64,000 nt of DNA, taken from positions 68,028,792 to 68,092,791 of the forward strand of contig CM055312.2 in assembly GCA_029255685.2 (NCBI GenBank), written 5' to 3'. The notes below the pieces were generated by a model. It was not told the origin of the DNA, ran no database searches, and saw only the letters and a list, made by a program, of their open reading frames with translations. A program made the position numbers and the translations under genes. Positions 1 to 12,181 of this stretch are shown here, one piece after another (position 1 is the first letter of the stretch; every line of letters starts with the position of its first letter). Source of the DNA: Silene conica (lineage: Eukaryota; Streptophyta; Magnoliopsida; Caryophyllales; Caryophyllaceae).

Positions 1-342
1 TTTTGTACTAGTGAAGGAGGATAGGATTGTAAAATCTGTTTGATTTATGTCGTGGTTAGGTTGTCATGACACGGCTAATTGGTATATCGTGATTGTTCGA
101 ATATACTTGATAATCTTGATTACTTCTGTTGTGTACGTTATTTGTGATTCGTTCGGTACTTGTTAAAGGGAGTTATGCGTTAAACTTTGGGGACAAAGTT
201 TTCTTAACGAGGGTAGAATGTAACATTTCGCGTCTTGAAGCCGGTATAAGTGTTGTTTGTGTTGGTTCGTGCTTGTTAGATGTTTCGTTACCTTTATGGG
301 GTGGTGAACTTCGGGACGAAGTTCATTTTAAGGAGGGAAGAC
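1..342 (+). mobile_element. 3' end of family A (Tekay/Del-like Ty3/gypsy) internal region, with polypurine tract
   Basis: This is non-coding sequence just upstream of an LTR. It ends in the purine-rich run AAGGAGGGAAGAC (about 330-342), directly followed by TGTAATAC, as expected of a polypurine tract beside a 3' LTR. An inverted repeat (GAACTTCG / CGAAGTTC) lies a few bases upstream, and a diverged copy of the same module is near 185-215. The minus-strand copies at 13725 and 15738 carry the same module in reverse. A Tekay/Del affiliation is inferred from the module and the initiator-Met PBS of the related copy; no coding region is present to prove it. Short open frames here are not credible genes. 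Confidence 0.7.
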
Positions 343-1570
343 TGTAATACTCCGTGTTTTATTGTGTTTTATTACGTTTTATTTTATTTATTTATTTATT
401 ACTTTGACGTTTCGCTAATAATCGATCGTTTATTTGATTTGTCGAGTTAATGTTTATATTTTATATGTTATAAGTAAGTGCCGGGAACGGGTAATTAATT
501 ATCGATATATGGGTTAATGTTATACGGGCCTCGGGATGCGTGCCCAAGTCTGTAAAGCCCAACTCGACACATTATACACGCTGAAGAAGAGCAACAAATT
601 CTATCAGCCCTATATATGTTTATACCCTAAAACCCTAACCCTAGATCTACAACGCTTAGCACCTTCACACAATCTCTCAGCCGACACTTCAGGGTACAAG
701 GAGAAGGGATCACACGGTGGTTTAGGGTGGCCGTTGGTGGCTCGTTTTACGTCTGAAATAGTGAACTGAGTTCGATTGTTCAAGGTGGAACATTTCTAGC
801 AGCTGTTCGGTTGTCAATCCGCAATTGAGGTAGGGGAATATCTATGACTGTGATTGTGATCTGACATGAGGACACTCAGTATCTGATTGATATATTTAAT
901 TGTGATATATTGTAATTGATTGCTTATTACTGCTTATTGTGGAGAACGGAGATGTGAAATGGGTCTTGTGATATGGGTCTTGTGATATGGGACTTGTGAT
1001 ATGGGACTTGTGATATGACCATTGTAGGTGTGATGTGATGGGAGGTGTGATGTGATTGGAGGTGTGATGTGATGGGAGGTTTGATGTGATGGGAGGTGTG
1101 GTGTGATGAAGGTGTGAAGTGGTAGAGGTGTGGTGAATGATTGAATGATATGGCGATGGAGGAGGATATAGTTCTATTGTTATTTATGTTTTATCTGTTT
1201 TACCTACTCAACCTCGCGGTTGACCCTGTGTATTCGTGTGACACCTATGATGATCCGGAATGAGGAGTAGATTTTACAGGTCAGTGACAGATGGATTAGG
1301 AGCTTGGGCAAGGAGAGAGACATGGCTTGGACCTACTTAGAGTTAGATCACACTTAGATATCTTCAGTTGTACTTTTATTTTATTTTATTTTTTTTAAAG
1401 TTTCGACCTCGTAGTTGTTGTAATGTCAAAGTTTAAATTTTATCAAATTCATATAAAGTGCTTTGGTTTGTTTTACTTTGTTATTCACTACCTCGAACAT
1501 TCCGAGATGGTAACAGTTCTATTTATTTGAGAATGTCTTGCTAAAGGCTCTTAAATAAATGGGGGTGTTA
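343..1570 (+). repeat. LTR of family A, plus-strand copy
   Basis: It starts TGTAATACTCCGTG after the polypurine tract and ends at GGGGGTGTTA, matching the reverse complement of the LTRs at 12182-13724 and 31962-35081 at both ends. The last two bases of the expected TGTTACA end are changed. A GT-rich tandem block at about 955-1130 has a ~15 bp unit, four copies (GGGACTTGTGATAT-like), then a ~17 bp unit, about five copies (GGTGTGATGTGATGGGA-like). The partner 5' LTR lies outside the window. Confidence 0.8.
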
Positions 1571-1643
1571 AAATTGATTACACAAAATACAAACTATAAA
1601 CATAATATTCCCAGAATATTACGATTCTGGAATATCTTCAATA

Positions 1644-4600
1644 TTGTTACTGTCTAGTAATTAGGATTAAAATCTAAATTTAAAGTGTTTGGTTCAATTT
1701 TAGTATGAAGCAGGAATCAAACATATAAAATGTGGAGTATGATAAAAAAAAATATCGCAATTACACGCGTTTATTGAAAATAAATATTTAAAAGCAAATT
1801 TGGACGTGATCTTTTAGAAAACAATAATGATAATTCAAATAAACAAAAGAGATTCAGCGACAAAATTTTAAGAAAAAAATGTAATTCCTTCATATACTAG
1901 TATTTTTCCCATTTCAATAAAATATAACTCAAAGCATATACTCCCTCCGATTTCTTCTGTTGTTCCCTTTTGATTTTAACACAATAAATAAGGAAATTAA
2001 TTTGGATCACACAATACACATGACCCCATATAAAATTGATTTTGGATCACTCAAAGTTGTCCAAAAGAGGAAAGAGGGAACATCATGTAATTAGACCAAA
2101 ACGAAAAGAGGGAACATCATAGGAAATCGGAGGTAGTATTAGAGAAATGGGAAACACGGTTTTGTGTAGAGAGAATAGTTGGCTTTTGTTATGCACATTT
2201 TAGTCAATCTACTACTTATTATGTATTATTTACCATTTGTATATTCTTATCTTAAAATAAAACTCTCAAATTGTAACCATATACCAAATCATTATATCAA
2301 ATTAAATCAATTATTGATCTTGTTTGTTTTACGAACAAATTTTGTATTCATAATTAAACATATTAATGAAAGTTGTGTTATGTAAATCTTCAAATTTTCA
2401 AATTAGGTTTTCGCCTTTTAAACGGTCGTTGACTGACGGTTAGAGGGCATCACATTCCAAAGAATGATGTAGTTGGTGAGAGAAGGGTGACAAAGGAGTG
2501 CATGGGCGTGGATGGATCCTGAAAAGTAGGGTTCGTTAGTGAATGTAAAAGGTGGCGACGATAGGTTGACGTACGATTATTGTGAGATGCAGAGGAAGGC
2601 CGAGTCGGTGCGTGGGAAGGTGTGGAAAATAAGCGTAAAGGAGGGGAGGTTGTAGTTCGATGGAGGGAGCGTGGAGGGTGGTGTTTAATAATGGAAGATA
2701 TATATTGTTAGGGTTGCATGCGGTGCTGGTCGGAGAAGAGATAAAAAGTTATGCGTTGGCCGTTGGATTAATCAGAGTTGTGGGGAGAGGGGAGAAGGTG
2801 GTTGAGAAGTTTTTTCATTAAAAATACACATTTTTGACGTTATTCAATTTTCTTTGTGAGAGTTTGATCGATTTTTTCTCAAATTAAATTAAAGACGGGG
2901 AAATATCGTTCAGGGTAATGAAGAGTAGACCCCTCCTAAGTTTGGTTTTTGCATTTACAATAATTAGAAATCAAATCTCTAGTCACTAGTTTAAGATATG
3001 AAAGCTCTTCCTACACACACCAACCAATTTATGATCATTAAATGAGTTAATCCATGGTTTTATAATGATATTAAGAAGGTGTTTATTATTTTACGAGCTA
3101 TCAAGTACACTCGAGAGTTTACTAAGTGTATAACAAATGTTGTGGTTTTGGGTTCTTTCGTCATAAAAAAAATCGTGTGATTATTGTGAGTGACAATCAG
3201 GAAAATAATAATGCTATAATAGATTCTTATCTTTTCAGCTATTACGTCTCGTACATTACTAATAAAAGAAACATGTTGCTTATTTTCATTTATCTAGTTA
3301 TAATAATCAAATCGTTAGATCACTAAGTCATTAGATTTTATTTTAACAAAAGTTAATTCGTTATTATATAGATTAGTTTTATATTATATCGAGCACAATA
3401 AATTTCAAACGAGAATTGTATTGTGTTTAACGAATAGAAGGAAGAGTAGAACGTAGATTATTTACTCAAGAACATGGATCGATCATATTTACCTCATATA
3501 TATATATGGATGATCTGTCGGATATTTTCCTTCAAATGTTGAAGGTCTTAAAAAATGGCTTCTCAATAATTTGATTAGGAGACTATATAAAATTTGAAAT
3601 AACTAAGATCTCTCAAATTCTCAATAATTTAATAAGAGATTGTCGATATTAAGTGTTTACAATAATACTATTATTTATGATATCTTCTTTAAAAAAATAA
3701 CATAACATATACCTTATAAGGACACTCTCATTCGAGGTTATTATTTTCCCAAAAAGAAAAATGAAAAAGATAATGAAAAAAAGGGTCAAAATCAAAATAG
3801 ATTAATTCACATCAAGCAAAATCTAAATAAATTTATAGGACTCAAAATAAAATTTAATCACCTCATATCTTAGATGTTTGCAATTCGAAGTGTTGTTACT
3901 GTCTAGTAATTAGGCTTAAAATCTAGATTTAAAGTGTTTGCTTCAATTTTAGTATCAAGCAGGAATCAAACATATAAAATGTGGAGTATGATAAAAAAAA
4001 ATATCGCAATTACACGCGTTTTTTGAAAATAAATATTTAAAAGCAAATTTGGACGTGATCTTTTAGAAAACAAAAATGATAATTCAATTAAACAAAAGAG
4101 ATTCAGCTACAAAATTTTAAGAAAAAAATGTAATTTCTTCATATACTTCTATTTTTCCCATTTCAATAAAGTATAACTCATCAAAGCATATATTAGAGAA
4201 ATGGGAAACGACGTTTTGTGTAGAGAGAGTAGTTGGCTTTTGTTATACACATTTTAGTCAATCTACTACTTGTTATGTATTATTTACCATTTGTATCTTC
4301 TTATCTTAAAATAAAACTCTCAAATTTTAACCATATACCAAATCATTATATCAAATTAAATCAATTATTGATCTTGTTTGTTTTAAGAACAAATTTTTTA
4401 TTCATAATAAAACATATTAATGAAAGTTGTGTAATGTAAATCTTCAAATTTTCAAATTAGGTTTTCGTCTTTTAAACGGTCATTGGCTGACGGTTAGAGG
4501 GCATCACATTTCAAAGAATGATGTAGTTGGTGAGAGAAGGGTGGCAAATGAGTGCATGGGCGTGGATCGATCCTGAAAAGTAGAGTTCGCTGGTGAATAT

Positions 4601-7600
4601 AAAAGGTGCCGACGATTGGTTGAAGTACGATTATTGTGAGATGCAGAGGTGGGCCGAGTCGGTGGGTGAAAAGGTGTGGAAAATAAACGTGAAGGAGGGG
4701 AGGTGGTAGTTCGATGGAGGGAGCGAGGAAGGTGGTGTTTAATAATGGAAGATATTGTTAGGGTTGCATGCCGTGCTGATCGGAGAAGAGATAACAAGTT
4801 GTGCGTTGGCCGTTGGATTAATCAGAGTTGTGGGGAGAGGGGAGAAGGTGGCTGAGAAGTTTTTTCATTAAAAATGATTAGGTTCGTATTTCAAAAATCG
4901 ATAAATAAAATACACATTTTCGACGTAATTCAATTTTCTTTGTCAGAGTTTGATCGATTTTTTTCTCAAATTAAATTAAAGACGGGAAAATATCGTTCAG
5001 GGTACTGAAGAGTAGACCCCTTCTAAGTTTCGTTTTTGCATTTGCAATAAATAGAAATCAAATCTCTGGTCACTAGTTTAAGATTTGAAAGCTCTTCCTA
5101 CACACACCAACCAATTTATGATCATTAAATGAGTTTATCCATGGTTTTATAGAGATACTAAGAAGGTGTTTATTATTATCACTAGCTATCAAGTACACTC
5201 AAGAGTTTACTAAGGATATAACAAATGTAGCGGTTTTGGGTTCTCTCGTCATAAAAAAATCTGTGATTATTGTGAGTGACAATCATGAAAATAATAGTGC
5301 TATAATAGATTCTTATCTTTTCAGCTATTACGTCTCGTACATTAATAATAAAAGAAACATGATTTAATTTCATAGTTTTTAAAGGACGTTGCTCATTTTC
5401 ATTTATCTATTTATAATAATCAAATCGTTAGATCACTAAGTCATCAGATTTTATTTTAACAAAATATAGATTAGTTTTATATTATATCGAGCACAATAAA
5501 TTTCAAACGAGAATTGTATTGTGTTTAACGAATAGAAGGAAGAGTAGAACGTAAATTATCTACTCAAGAACATGGATCGATCATATATACCTCATATATA
5601 TGGATGATTTGTCGGATATTTTCCTTAAAATGTTGAAGGTCTTAAAAAGTGGCTTCTCAATAATTTGATTAGGAGACTATATACAATTTGAAATAACTAG
5701 GATCTCTCAAATTCTCATTAATTTAATAAGAGATTGTCTATATTAAGTGTTTACAACAATACTATTAATTATCATATCTTCTTTAAAAAAATAACATAAC
5801 ATATACCTTACAAGGACACTCTCATTCGAGGTTATTATCTTCCCAAAAAGAAAAATGAAAAAGACAATGAAAAAAAGGTCAAAATCAAAATAGATTAATT
5901 CACATCAAGCAAAATCCAAATAAATTTATAGGACTCAAAATAAAATTTAATCACCTCATATCTTAGATGTTTGCAATTCGAATTGTTGTTACTGTCTAGT
6001 AATTAGGATTAAAATCTAGATTTAAAGTGTTTGGGTCAATTTTAGTATGAAGCAGGAATCAAACATATAAAATGTGGAGTACAATAAGAAAAAATATCGC
6101 AATTACACGCGTTTATTGAAAATAAATATTTAAAAGCAAATTTGGACGTGATCTTTTAGAAAACAAAAATGATAATTCAAAAAAACAAAAGAGATTCAGC
6201 GACAAAATTTTAAGGAAAAAATGTAATTCCTTCATATACTTTTATTCTTCCCATTTCAATAAAATATAACTCAAAGCATATATTAGAGAAATGAGAAACA
6301 CGGTTTTGTGTAGAGAGAGTAGTTGGCTTTTGTTATGCACATTTTACTCAATCTACTACTTGCTATGTATTATTTCCATTTGTATATTCTAATCTTAAAA
6401 TAAAACTCTCAAATGTTAACCATATACCAAATCATTATATCAAATTAAATCAATTATTGATCTTGTTTGTTTTAAGAACAAGTTTTTTATTCATAATTTA
6501 ACATATTAATGAAAGTTGTGTTATGTAAATCTTCAAATTTTCAAATTAGGTTTTCGACTTTTAAACGGTCGTTGGCTGACGGTTAGAGGGCATCACATTC
6601 CAAAGAATGATGTAGTTGGTGAGAGAAGGGTGGCAAAGGAGTGCATGGGCGTGGATGGATCCTGAAAAGTAGGGTTCGATGGTGTATGTAAAAGGTGGCG
6701 ACGATAGGTTGAAGTACGATTATTGTGAGATGCAGAGGTGGGCCGAGTCGGTGCGTGGGAAGGTGTGGAAAATAAGCGTGAAGGAGGGGAGGTGGTAGTT
6801 TGATGGAGGGAGCGAGGAGGGTGGTGTTTAATAATGGAAGATATTGTTAGGGTTGCATGCGGTGCTGGTCGGAGAAGAGATAACAAGTTGTGTGTTGGCC
6901 GTTGGATTAATCAGAGTTGTGGGGAGAGGGGAGAAGGTGGTTGAGAAGTTTTTTCATTAAAAAATGATTAGGTTCGAATTTCAAAAATCGATAATTAAAA
7001 TACACATTTTAGACGTTATTCAATTTTCTTTGTCAGAGTTTGATCGATTTTTTTCTCAAATTAAATTAAAGACGGGGAAATATTGTTCAGGGTACTGAAG
7101 ACTAGACCCCTCCTAAGTTTGTTTTTTGCATTTGCCATAATTAGAAATCAAATCTTTGCTCACTAGTTTAAGATATGAAAGCTCTTCCTACACACACCAA
7201 CCAATTTATGATCATTAAATGAGTTAATCCATGGTTTTATAGAGAAATTAAGAAGGTGTTTATTATTTTAGGAGCTATCACGTACACTCGAGAGTTTACT
7301 AAGTGTATGACAAATGTAGCGGTTTTGGGTTCTCTCGTCATAAAAAAAATCGTGTGATTATTGTGAGTGACAATCATGAAAATAATAATGCTATAATAGA
7401 TTCTTCTCTTTTCAACTACTACGTCTCGTAATTACTAAAAAAAGAAACATGATTTAATTTCATAGTTTTTAAAGTACGTTGCTCATTTTCATTTATCTAG
7501 TTATAATAATCAAATCGTTAGATCACTAAGTCATTAGATTTTATTTTAACAAAAGTTAATTCGTTATTATATAGATTAGTTTTATATTACATCGAGCACA

Positions 7601-8175
7601 ATAAATTTCAAACGAGAATTGTATTGTGTTTAACGAATAGAAGGAAGAGTAGAACGTAGATTATCTACTCAAATACATGGATCGATCATATATACCTCAT
7701 ATATATGGATGATATGTCGGATATTTTCCTTCAAATGTTGAAGGTCTTAAAAAATGGCTTCTCAATAATTTGATTAGGAGACTGTATACAATTTGAAATA
7801 TCTGATATCTCTCAAATTCTCAATAATTTAATAAGAGATTGTCTATATTAAGTGTTTGCAACAATACAATTAATTATCATATCTTCTTTAAAAAAAATAA
7901 CATAACATATACCTTATAAGGACACTCTCATTCGATGTTAGTATCTTCCCAAAAAGAAAATGAAAAAGACACTGAAAAAAGGGTCAAAATCAAAGTAGAT
8001 TAAATCACATCAAGCAAAATCTAAATAAATCTATAGGACTCAAAATAAAAGTTAATTACCTCATATCTTAGATGTTTGCAATTTGTTGAGTTGTTACTGT
8101 TTAGGAATCAAACATATAAAATGTGGAGTATGATAAAAATAAATATCATAATAGCACGAGTTTATTGAAAATTTT
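1644..8175. repeat. Tandem array: three ~2.1 kb units plus a truncated fourth
   Basis: The marker TTGTTACTGTCTAGTAATTA starts copies at 1644, 3893 and 5986. A shortened fourth copy starts at 8091 and has an internal deletion. Steps are 2249, 2093 and 2105 bp; without the MITE in copy 1 its step is ~2051 bp. The copies align along their whole length, with small indels. Each unit is AT-rich apart from a GC-richer block (about 2440-2800, 4490-4860, 6580-6950). That block gives 97-codon minus-strand frames in copies 2 and 3, but these have no ATG at the start and a 4 bp difference breaks the frame in copy 1. No coding function is supported. Confidence 0.9.
1941..2136. mobile_element. Stowaway-type MITE inserted in array copy 1
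   Basis: Terminal inverted repeats CTCCCTCCGATTTC and GAAATCGGAGGTAG are flanked by TA on both sides (1939-1940 and 2137-2138). Array copies 2 and 3 have the uninterrupted site GCATATATTAG at about 4187 and 6276, so the insertion, its ends and its TA duplication are confirmed by empty sites inside the same window. It is 196 bp and non-coding, consistent with a Tc1/mariner-derived non-autonomous element. Confidence 0.9.
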
Positions 8176-8281
8176 TGTGAATAATATAGGGTTGTAGAAA
8201 GAATAAGAGACTAGAAAAGGGATTATATTTTATTCATAGGGAGAGAGTATATATATATAGTTGATAAGACGGGTTTAGTAC

Positions 8282-9614
8282 GGCATAAAAATGTCAATTT
8301 AGATGAGTTTCTGATGGAATTAGTAGCATGTGGAGGTATAATTGTATAATTACGATTTCTTGGGGTGGGTTGCATTTGAGAGTAATTATTGGAGTTTACA
8401 TGGTTTATGGGTTGACAACATGGTCCAAGCTTGATTGTCATCAATGGGCCCAACAATTGTCAAAGCTACAAGAGTTAAGCATGAACAAAGAAAGTCGAAA
8501 AATCACAACCAGAATTTGGCGCGGGTCGCGGATTTGTCCGCGTGTCGCGGATGTTGGGCGCGGGTCGCGGATTTGTCCGCGGGTCGCGGATGTTGGGCGC
8601 GGGTCGCGGGTGAGCACGCGGGTCGCCCGTGGCTCGGCTGTTCAATGTTTTTATTTCGTTTGTTTCCAACTTTCAGCTAGTTTTTGGAATTTTCTATTTT
8701 TCTATTTTTATATTAGTAGTAATATTAGGTTAAGTATTTAGGAGAACCTTCACTTTTTCATTCATTCAACTTTTAGAATTGGGAAAACTTCCAGAACCCT
8801 AATTTCTTTTGTTCAACAATTATGAGGAACTAATCCTCTCTTTTCTTGGATTGATAAACGGAAGCTTCAACTAATTAATTGTGAGATTGTTCTTTCTCCC
8901 TTTTATTTCTCAAGTATTGTTTATGTCTCTTGCTCGTATTTTATGATTATTGTTTTCTCTCGCTAATCTGATCAATTAGTAATTGTTAACTTTAATCTAT
9001 CGCATGTTTAGAAATTGAATCCGTAATTGTTCAATTAATCTAGACTAAAGTAGCAAACTTTACCCTAATAATTTGTATGCGTTTCATCGTTATTAGGACA
9101 AGGTAGAGACTAAACATATAATTCGAATCGTTAACCGCGTGTGTTAAACATCGTTATCTTTATTGCTTCTTTCGATTGTTAATGCTATTGTTGGATTAAA
9201 TCTAGACGCTTGGCTTAGATTGTTCAATAATTAGGGTCTTCTAATATCGCGTTTCGACTTAGTTGACTATACTTAAGAGGAAGAAGGAAACTTGTATTTC
9301 CACAATAAAGTACTTGAGAGTAATTGAGTTAAAGACAATCAAAGACCAATTCGTTTGTTGATAGTGGATGTTTATTGACCCAAGATCTTTTAATCATCTT
9401 AATTCATTCATCTTTATTGTTTGTTTAGTAGACTATAGATTATTCAATCACAAACCCCCCTTTTACTGTTGCTTATTTTCTATACTTTGATTCACATAAA
9501 TTACATCGCCTAGCTTCTCTGTGGATCGATCCTTATTACCATATACTATATTAGTTTAAGGTTTTAAGTGTTATAAATATTATCTTTGGGAGCATACGAC
9601 TTCGGCTCACCAAT
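8282..9614 (+). mobile_element. LTR-like insertion (Tat/Ogre-style solo LTR candidate) inside the copia LTR
   Basis: The 1.3 kb insert is bracketed by TAGTAC on both sides (8276-8281 and 9614-9619), a candidate target-site duplication. Its right part has the phrase TCTCTGTGGATCGATCC (about 9518-9534), the 'CTGTGGATYCGATCC' signature common near the ends of Ty3/gypsy Tat/Athila-type LTRs. There is no gag or pol. The ends do not give a clean TG...CA, so the exact borders and the solo-LTR reading are inferred. A GC-rich short-repeat block occupies 8521-8630. Confidence 0.5.
8521..8630. repeat. GC-rich short tandem block, unit ~19-20 bp
   Basis: Six copies of GCGGGTCGCGG or a close variant start at 8521, 8540, 8560, 8579, 8599 and 8618, so steps alternate 19, 20, 19, 20, 19. 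The spacers alternate between ATTTGTCC-like and ATGTTGG-like sequence, giving a 39 bp double unit. Base composition contrasts sharply with the AT-rich surroundings. Open frames across it on both strands are products of its composition. Confidence 0.85.
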
Positions 9615-9903
9615 AGTACAAGAGTCCATGGTATATAGGTAACATAATATATCCTAAAGATATATTAATATATGGACATCCATAAAAATATTTCATAACA
9701 CTCCCCCTTGGATGTCCATCATCGGAGAAAAATGCCTCGTTAAAACCTCTATTAGAAAAAACCCTATGGGACAAAAATCTAATAAAGGAAAAAGAGTACA
9801 ATTAAATTCCGTAATACGGACTAGGTGTTGCCTCGTTAAAAACCTTGCCTGGAAAACCCAGTGGGACAAAGCCATGGCTAAGGGAAAAAGAGTGCAACGC
9901 GTA

Positions 9904-12181
9904 TTACTCCCCCTCATCAAAACATCGCTTGACATCCTTGAGACGACGTAACCCAAGTTGATTTATTAACTTCTCAAATGTCTTGCTTGAAAGTGCCTTT
10001 GTAAAAACATCTGTCAGATTTTCACTAGAGCGGATTTGTTGAACACTAATGACACCATCTTTTTGAAGATCATGAGTAAAAAAGAATTTTGGCAAAATGT
10101 GCTTCGTTCTATCACCCTTAATGAACCCTGGCTTGAGTTGAGCTATGCACGCAGTGTTGTCTTCATGTAAAATGGTCGGTGATTTATTTCTTGCTAGATT
10201 GCATGATCCTTCAATATGATGAATAACTGATCTCAACCATACACATTCGCGAATAGCTTCATGAATTGCTAATAACTCGGCATGATTTGAAGAAGTGGCG
10301 GTTATAGTTTGCTTCACAGAACACCATGAGATAGGAGTATTACCACATGTAAACACATAGCCAGTTTGCGAACGGCCATTATGGGGGTCAGACATATAAC
10401 CTGCATCTGCAAAACCAACTTACTCTGTTTTGCACTTATTAGCACAATATAAACCCATATCTGACGTACCTCGAAGATATCTAAGTAAATGTTTGACTCC
10501 ATTCCAATGTCTTTGTGTTGGAGAAGAACTATATCTTGCTAAGAGATTTACTGAAAATGATATATCGGGCCGCGTATGACTAGCAAGATACATCAAAGCT
10601 CCAATAGCACTCAAGTATGGTATTTCAGGACCAAGGGCTTTCTCCTTTTCTTCATTCACGAGGTCGAAACGGGTCATTCTTCACATCAAGTGTTCTTACA
10701 ACCATGGGAGTATTCAAAGGATGTGCTTTATCCATTTTGAACTGTTTTAGCACTTTATCAATATAGGTCCTTGATGTAACAAAATTTCATTATCAAGATG
10801 TTCAATTTGTAAGCCAAGACAAATTTTTGTCTTCCCTAAATCTTTCATCTCAAATTCTTTCTTCAAACATTCAACAACTTTTGGAATCTCTTCAGGAGTT
10901 CCAACAATATTCAGATCATCAACATAAACCGCAATAATCACAAATCCGTATTTTGACCTCTTTATGAATAAGCACGGACAAACAAGGTCATTTTTATAAC
11001 CTTCTTTTAACAGATATTCACTTAGACGGTTATACAGAGATTTGTTTAGCTTAATTGAATATTGCTCTCTAGGACTTGATTTTAATGAATCGGGAAGCTT
11101 AAAACCTTCAGGGAGTTTCATGTATATATCATTATCGAGTGAGCCATATAGATAAGCTGTGACCACGTCTATAAGGCATAAATCAAGTCCTTCCCTCATA
11201 ACCAGACTAATCAGATATCGAAAAGTAGTTGCATCCATTACAGGAGAATACGTCTTTTCATAATCAATACCAGGTCTTTGTAAAAAAACCTTGTGCAACT
11301 AGGCGAGCCATATATCTGACTATTTCGCCTTTTTCATTTCTTTTCCGAACAAACACCCATTTGTAACCCACTGGTTTTACTCCACTAGGTGTGTGAATTA
11401 CTTGCCCAAATACTTCTCGTTTAGCTAATGATTTTAATTCTGCTTCAATAGCATCTTTCCATTTTGGCCAATCAATCCTGCGTATGAACTGATCAACAGA
11501 CTTTGGTTCATGATCCTCATTTTTCATGCATGATATCAAGCGCTACATTAAATGCGAAAACACCATCATCGACGTCGACTTTTTTCCGGTTCCATGTTTG
11601 TCCTGACATGACATAATTTATCGAGATCTCTTCACAATCAATATTTTCAGGTACCTGAATCCCTTCTAGATTACCATTTTCAGTCATGTTTCTAAGCTTT
11701 TCAAGGGGCCTTTCAAAAGCTATTTTATTCTCAACATTGCCATCATCAACCTTTGCTCCTTTTGGTTTTCGAGGATTTTTATCTTTGGAACCAACAGGTC
11801 TACCACGCTTCATGCGTGCCTTAGACTCATTTGCATGTAACAGTCCTTCAAGGACATTAATTTTAGCTGGACTATTTACAGCTGGTATATGAGATTTTAT
11901 CACTCCTTTGCATTAGTGAAGGCATCCGGCAATTGATTTGCTAGCCTTTGTAAATGAATTATCCTTTGAACTTCAAGTTCACATTCTTTAGTGCGAGGAT
12001 CTAAATAAGATAATGACAATTCATTCCAACTTATCTCTTTTACCAGTTGTTTATTTTCTCCCCCTAATGTTGGGAAAATTGATTCATCAAAATGACAATC
12101 AGCAAAACGGGCCGTAAATACATCTCCTGTAGATGGCTCCAAATATTTTATAATTGATGGAGATTCGAACCCAACATATAT
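9904..12181 (-). pseudogene. Copia element B pol, truncated and broken
   Basis: Reading right to left: the end of the integrase region and the linker (11900-12181), more linker (11517-11903), the start of RT (11264-11539), RT with the YVDD box inside AVYVDDLN (10747-11298), and RNase H (10420-10677 and 9904-10395). RNase H shows the copia signatures HAELLAIHEA, LHEDNTACI and TKHI. Breaks visible: a 1-base shift near 11903, another near 11290, an in-frame loss of about ten residues in RT between KSLYN and RLSEYL, a frame break near 10680-10750, and a TAA stop at 10420-10422. The integrase core, protease and gag are absent; the element ends at the family A LTR at 12182. It cannot encode a working polyprotein. 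Confidence 0.9.

Larger units (their letters stand above)
8176..9700 (-). repeat. 3' LTR of copia element B, interrupted by another insertion
   Basis: On the minus strand the LTR begins TGTTATGAAATATTTTTATG at 9700, directly after the purine tract CAAGGGGGAG (9701-9710), and ends ATTATTCACA at 8176. The segment near the 8176 end has the look of a copia LTR leader: a TATA-rich stretch, then a CT-rich start region. The middle of the LTR (8282-9614) is foreign sequence. The matching 5' LTR is missing because the element is cut off at 12181. Confidence 0.65.

Noticed and set aside
626..648. CCCTAAA/CCCTAG telomere-like repeats
   Set aside because: Only about three degenerate units within an LTR; it may be a telo-box but not a telomeric tract.
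4504..4797. 97-codon minus-strand frame with a mitochondrial presequence-like composition (and its twin at 6593-6886)
   Set aside because: The frame has no ATG at its start (it opens with TTG after an upstream stop), is broken in copy 1 of the array, and shows no match to a known mature protein. Treated as non-coding repeat sequence.
8328..8741. 137-codon plus-strand frame and overlapping frames on both strands
   Set aside because: They are produced by the GC-rich tandem block at 8521-8630, which lacks stops in several frames; the amino-acid repeats simply mirror the DNA repeat.
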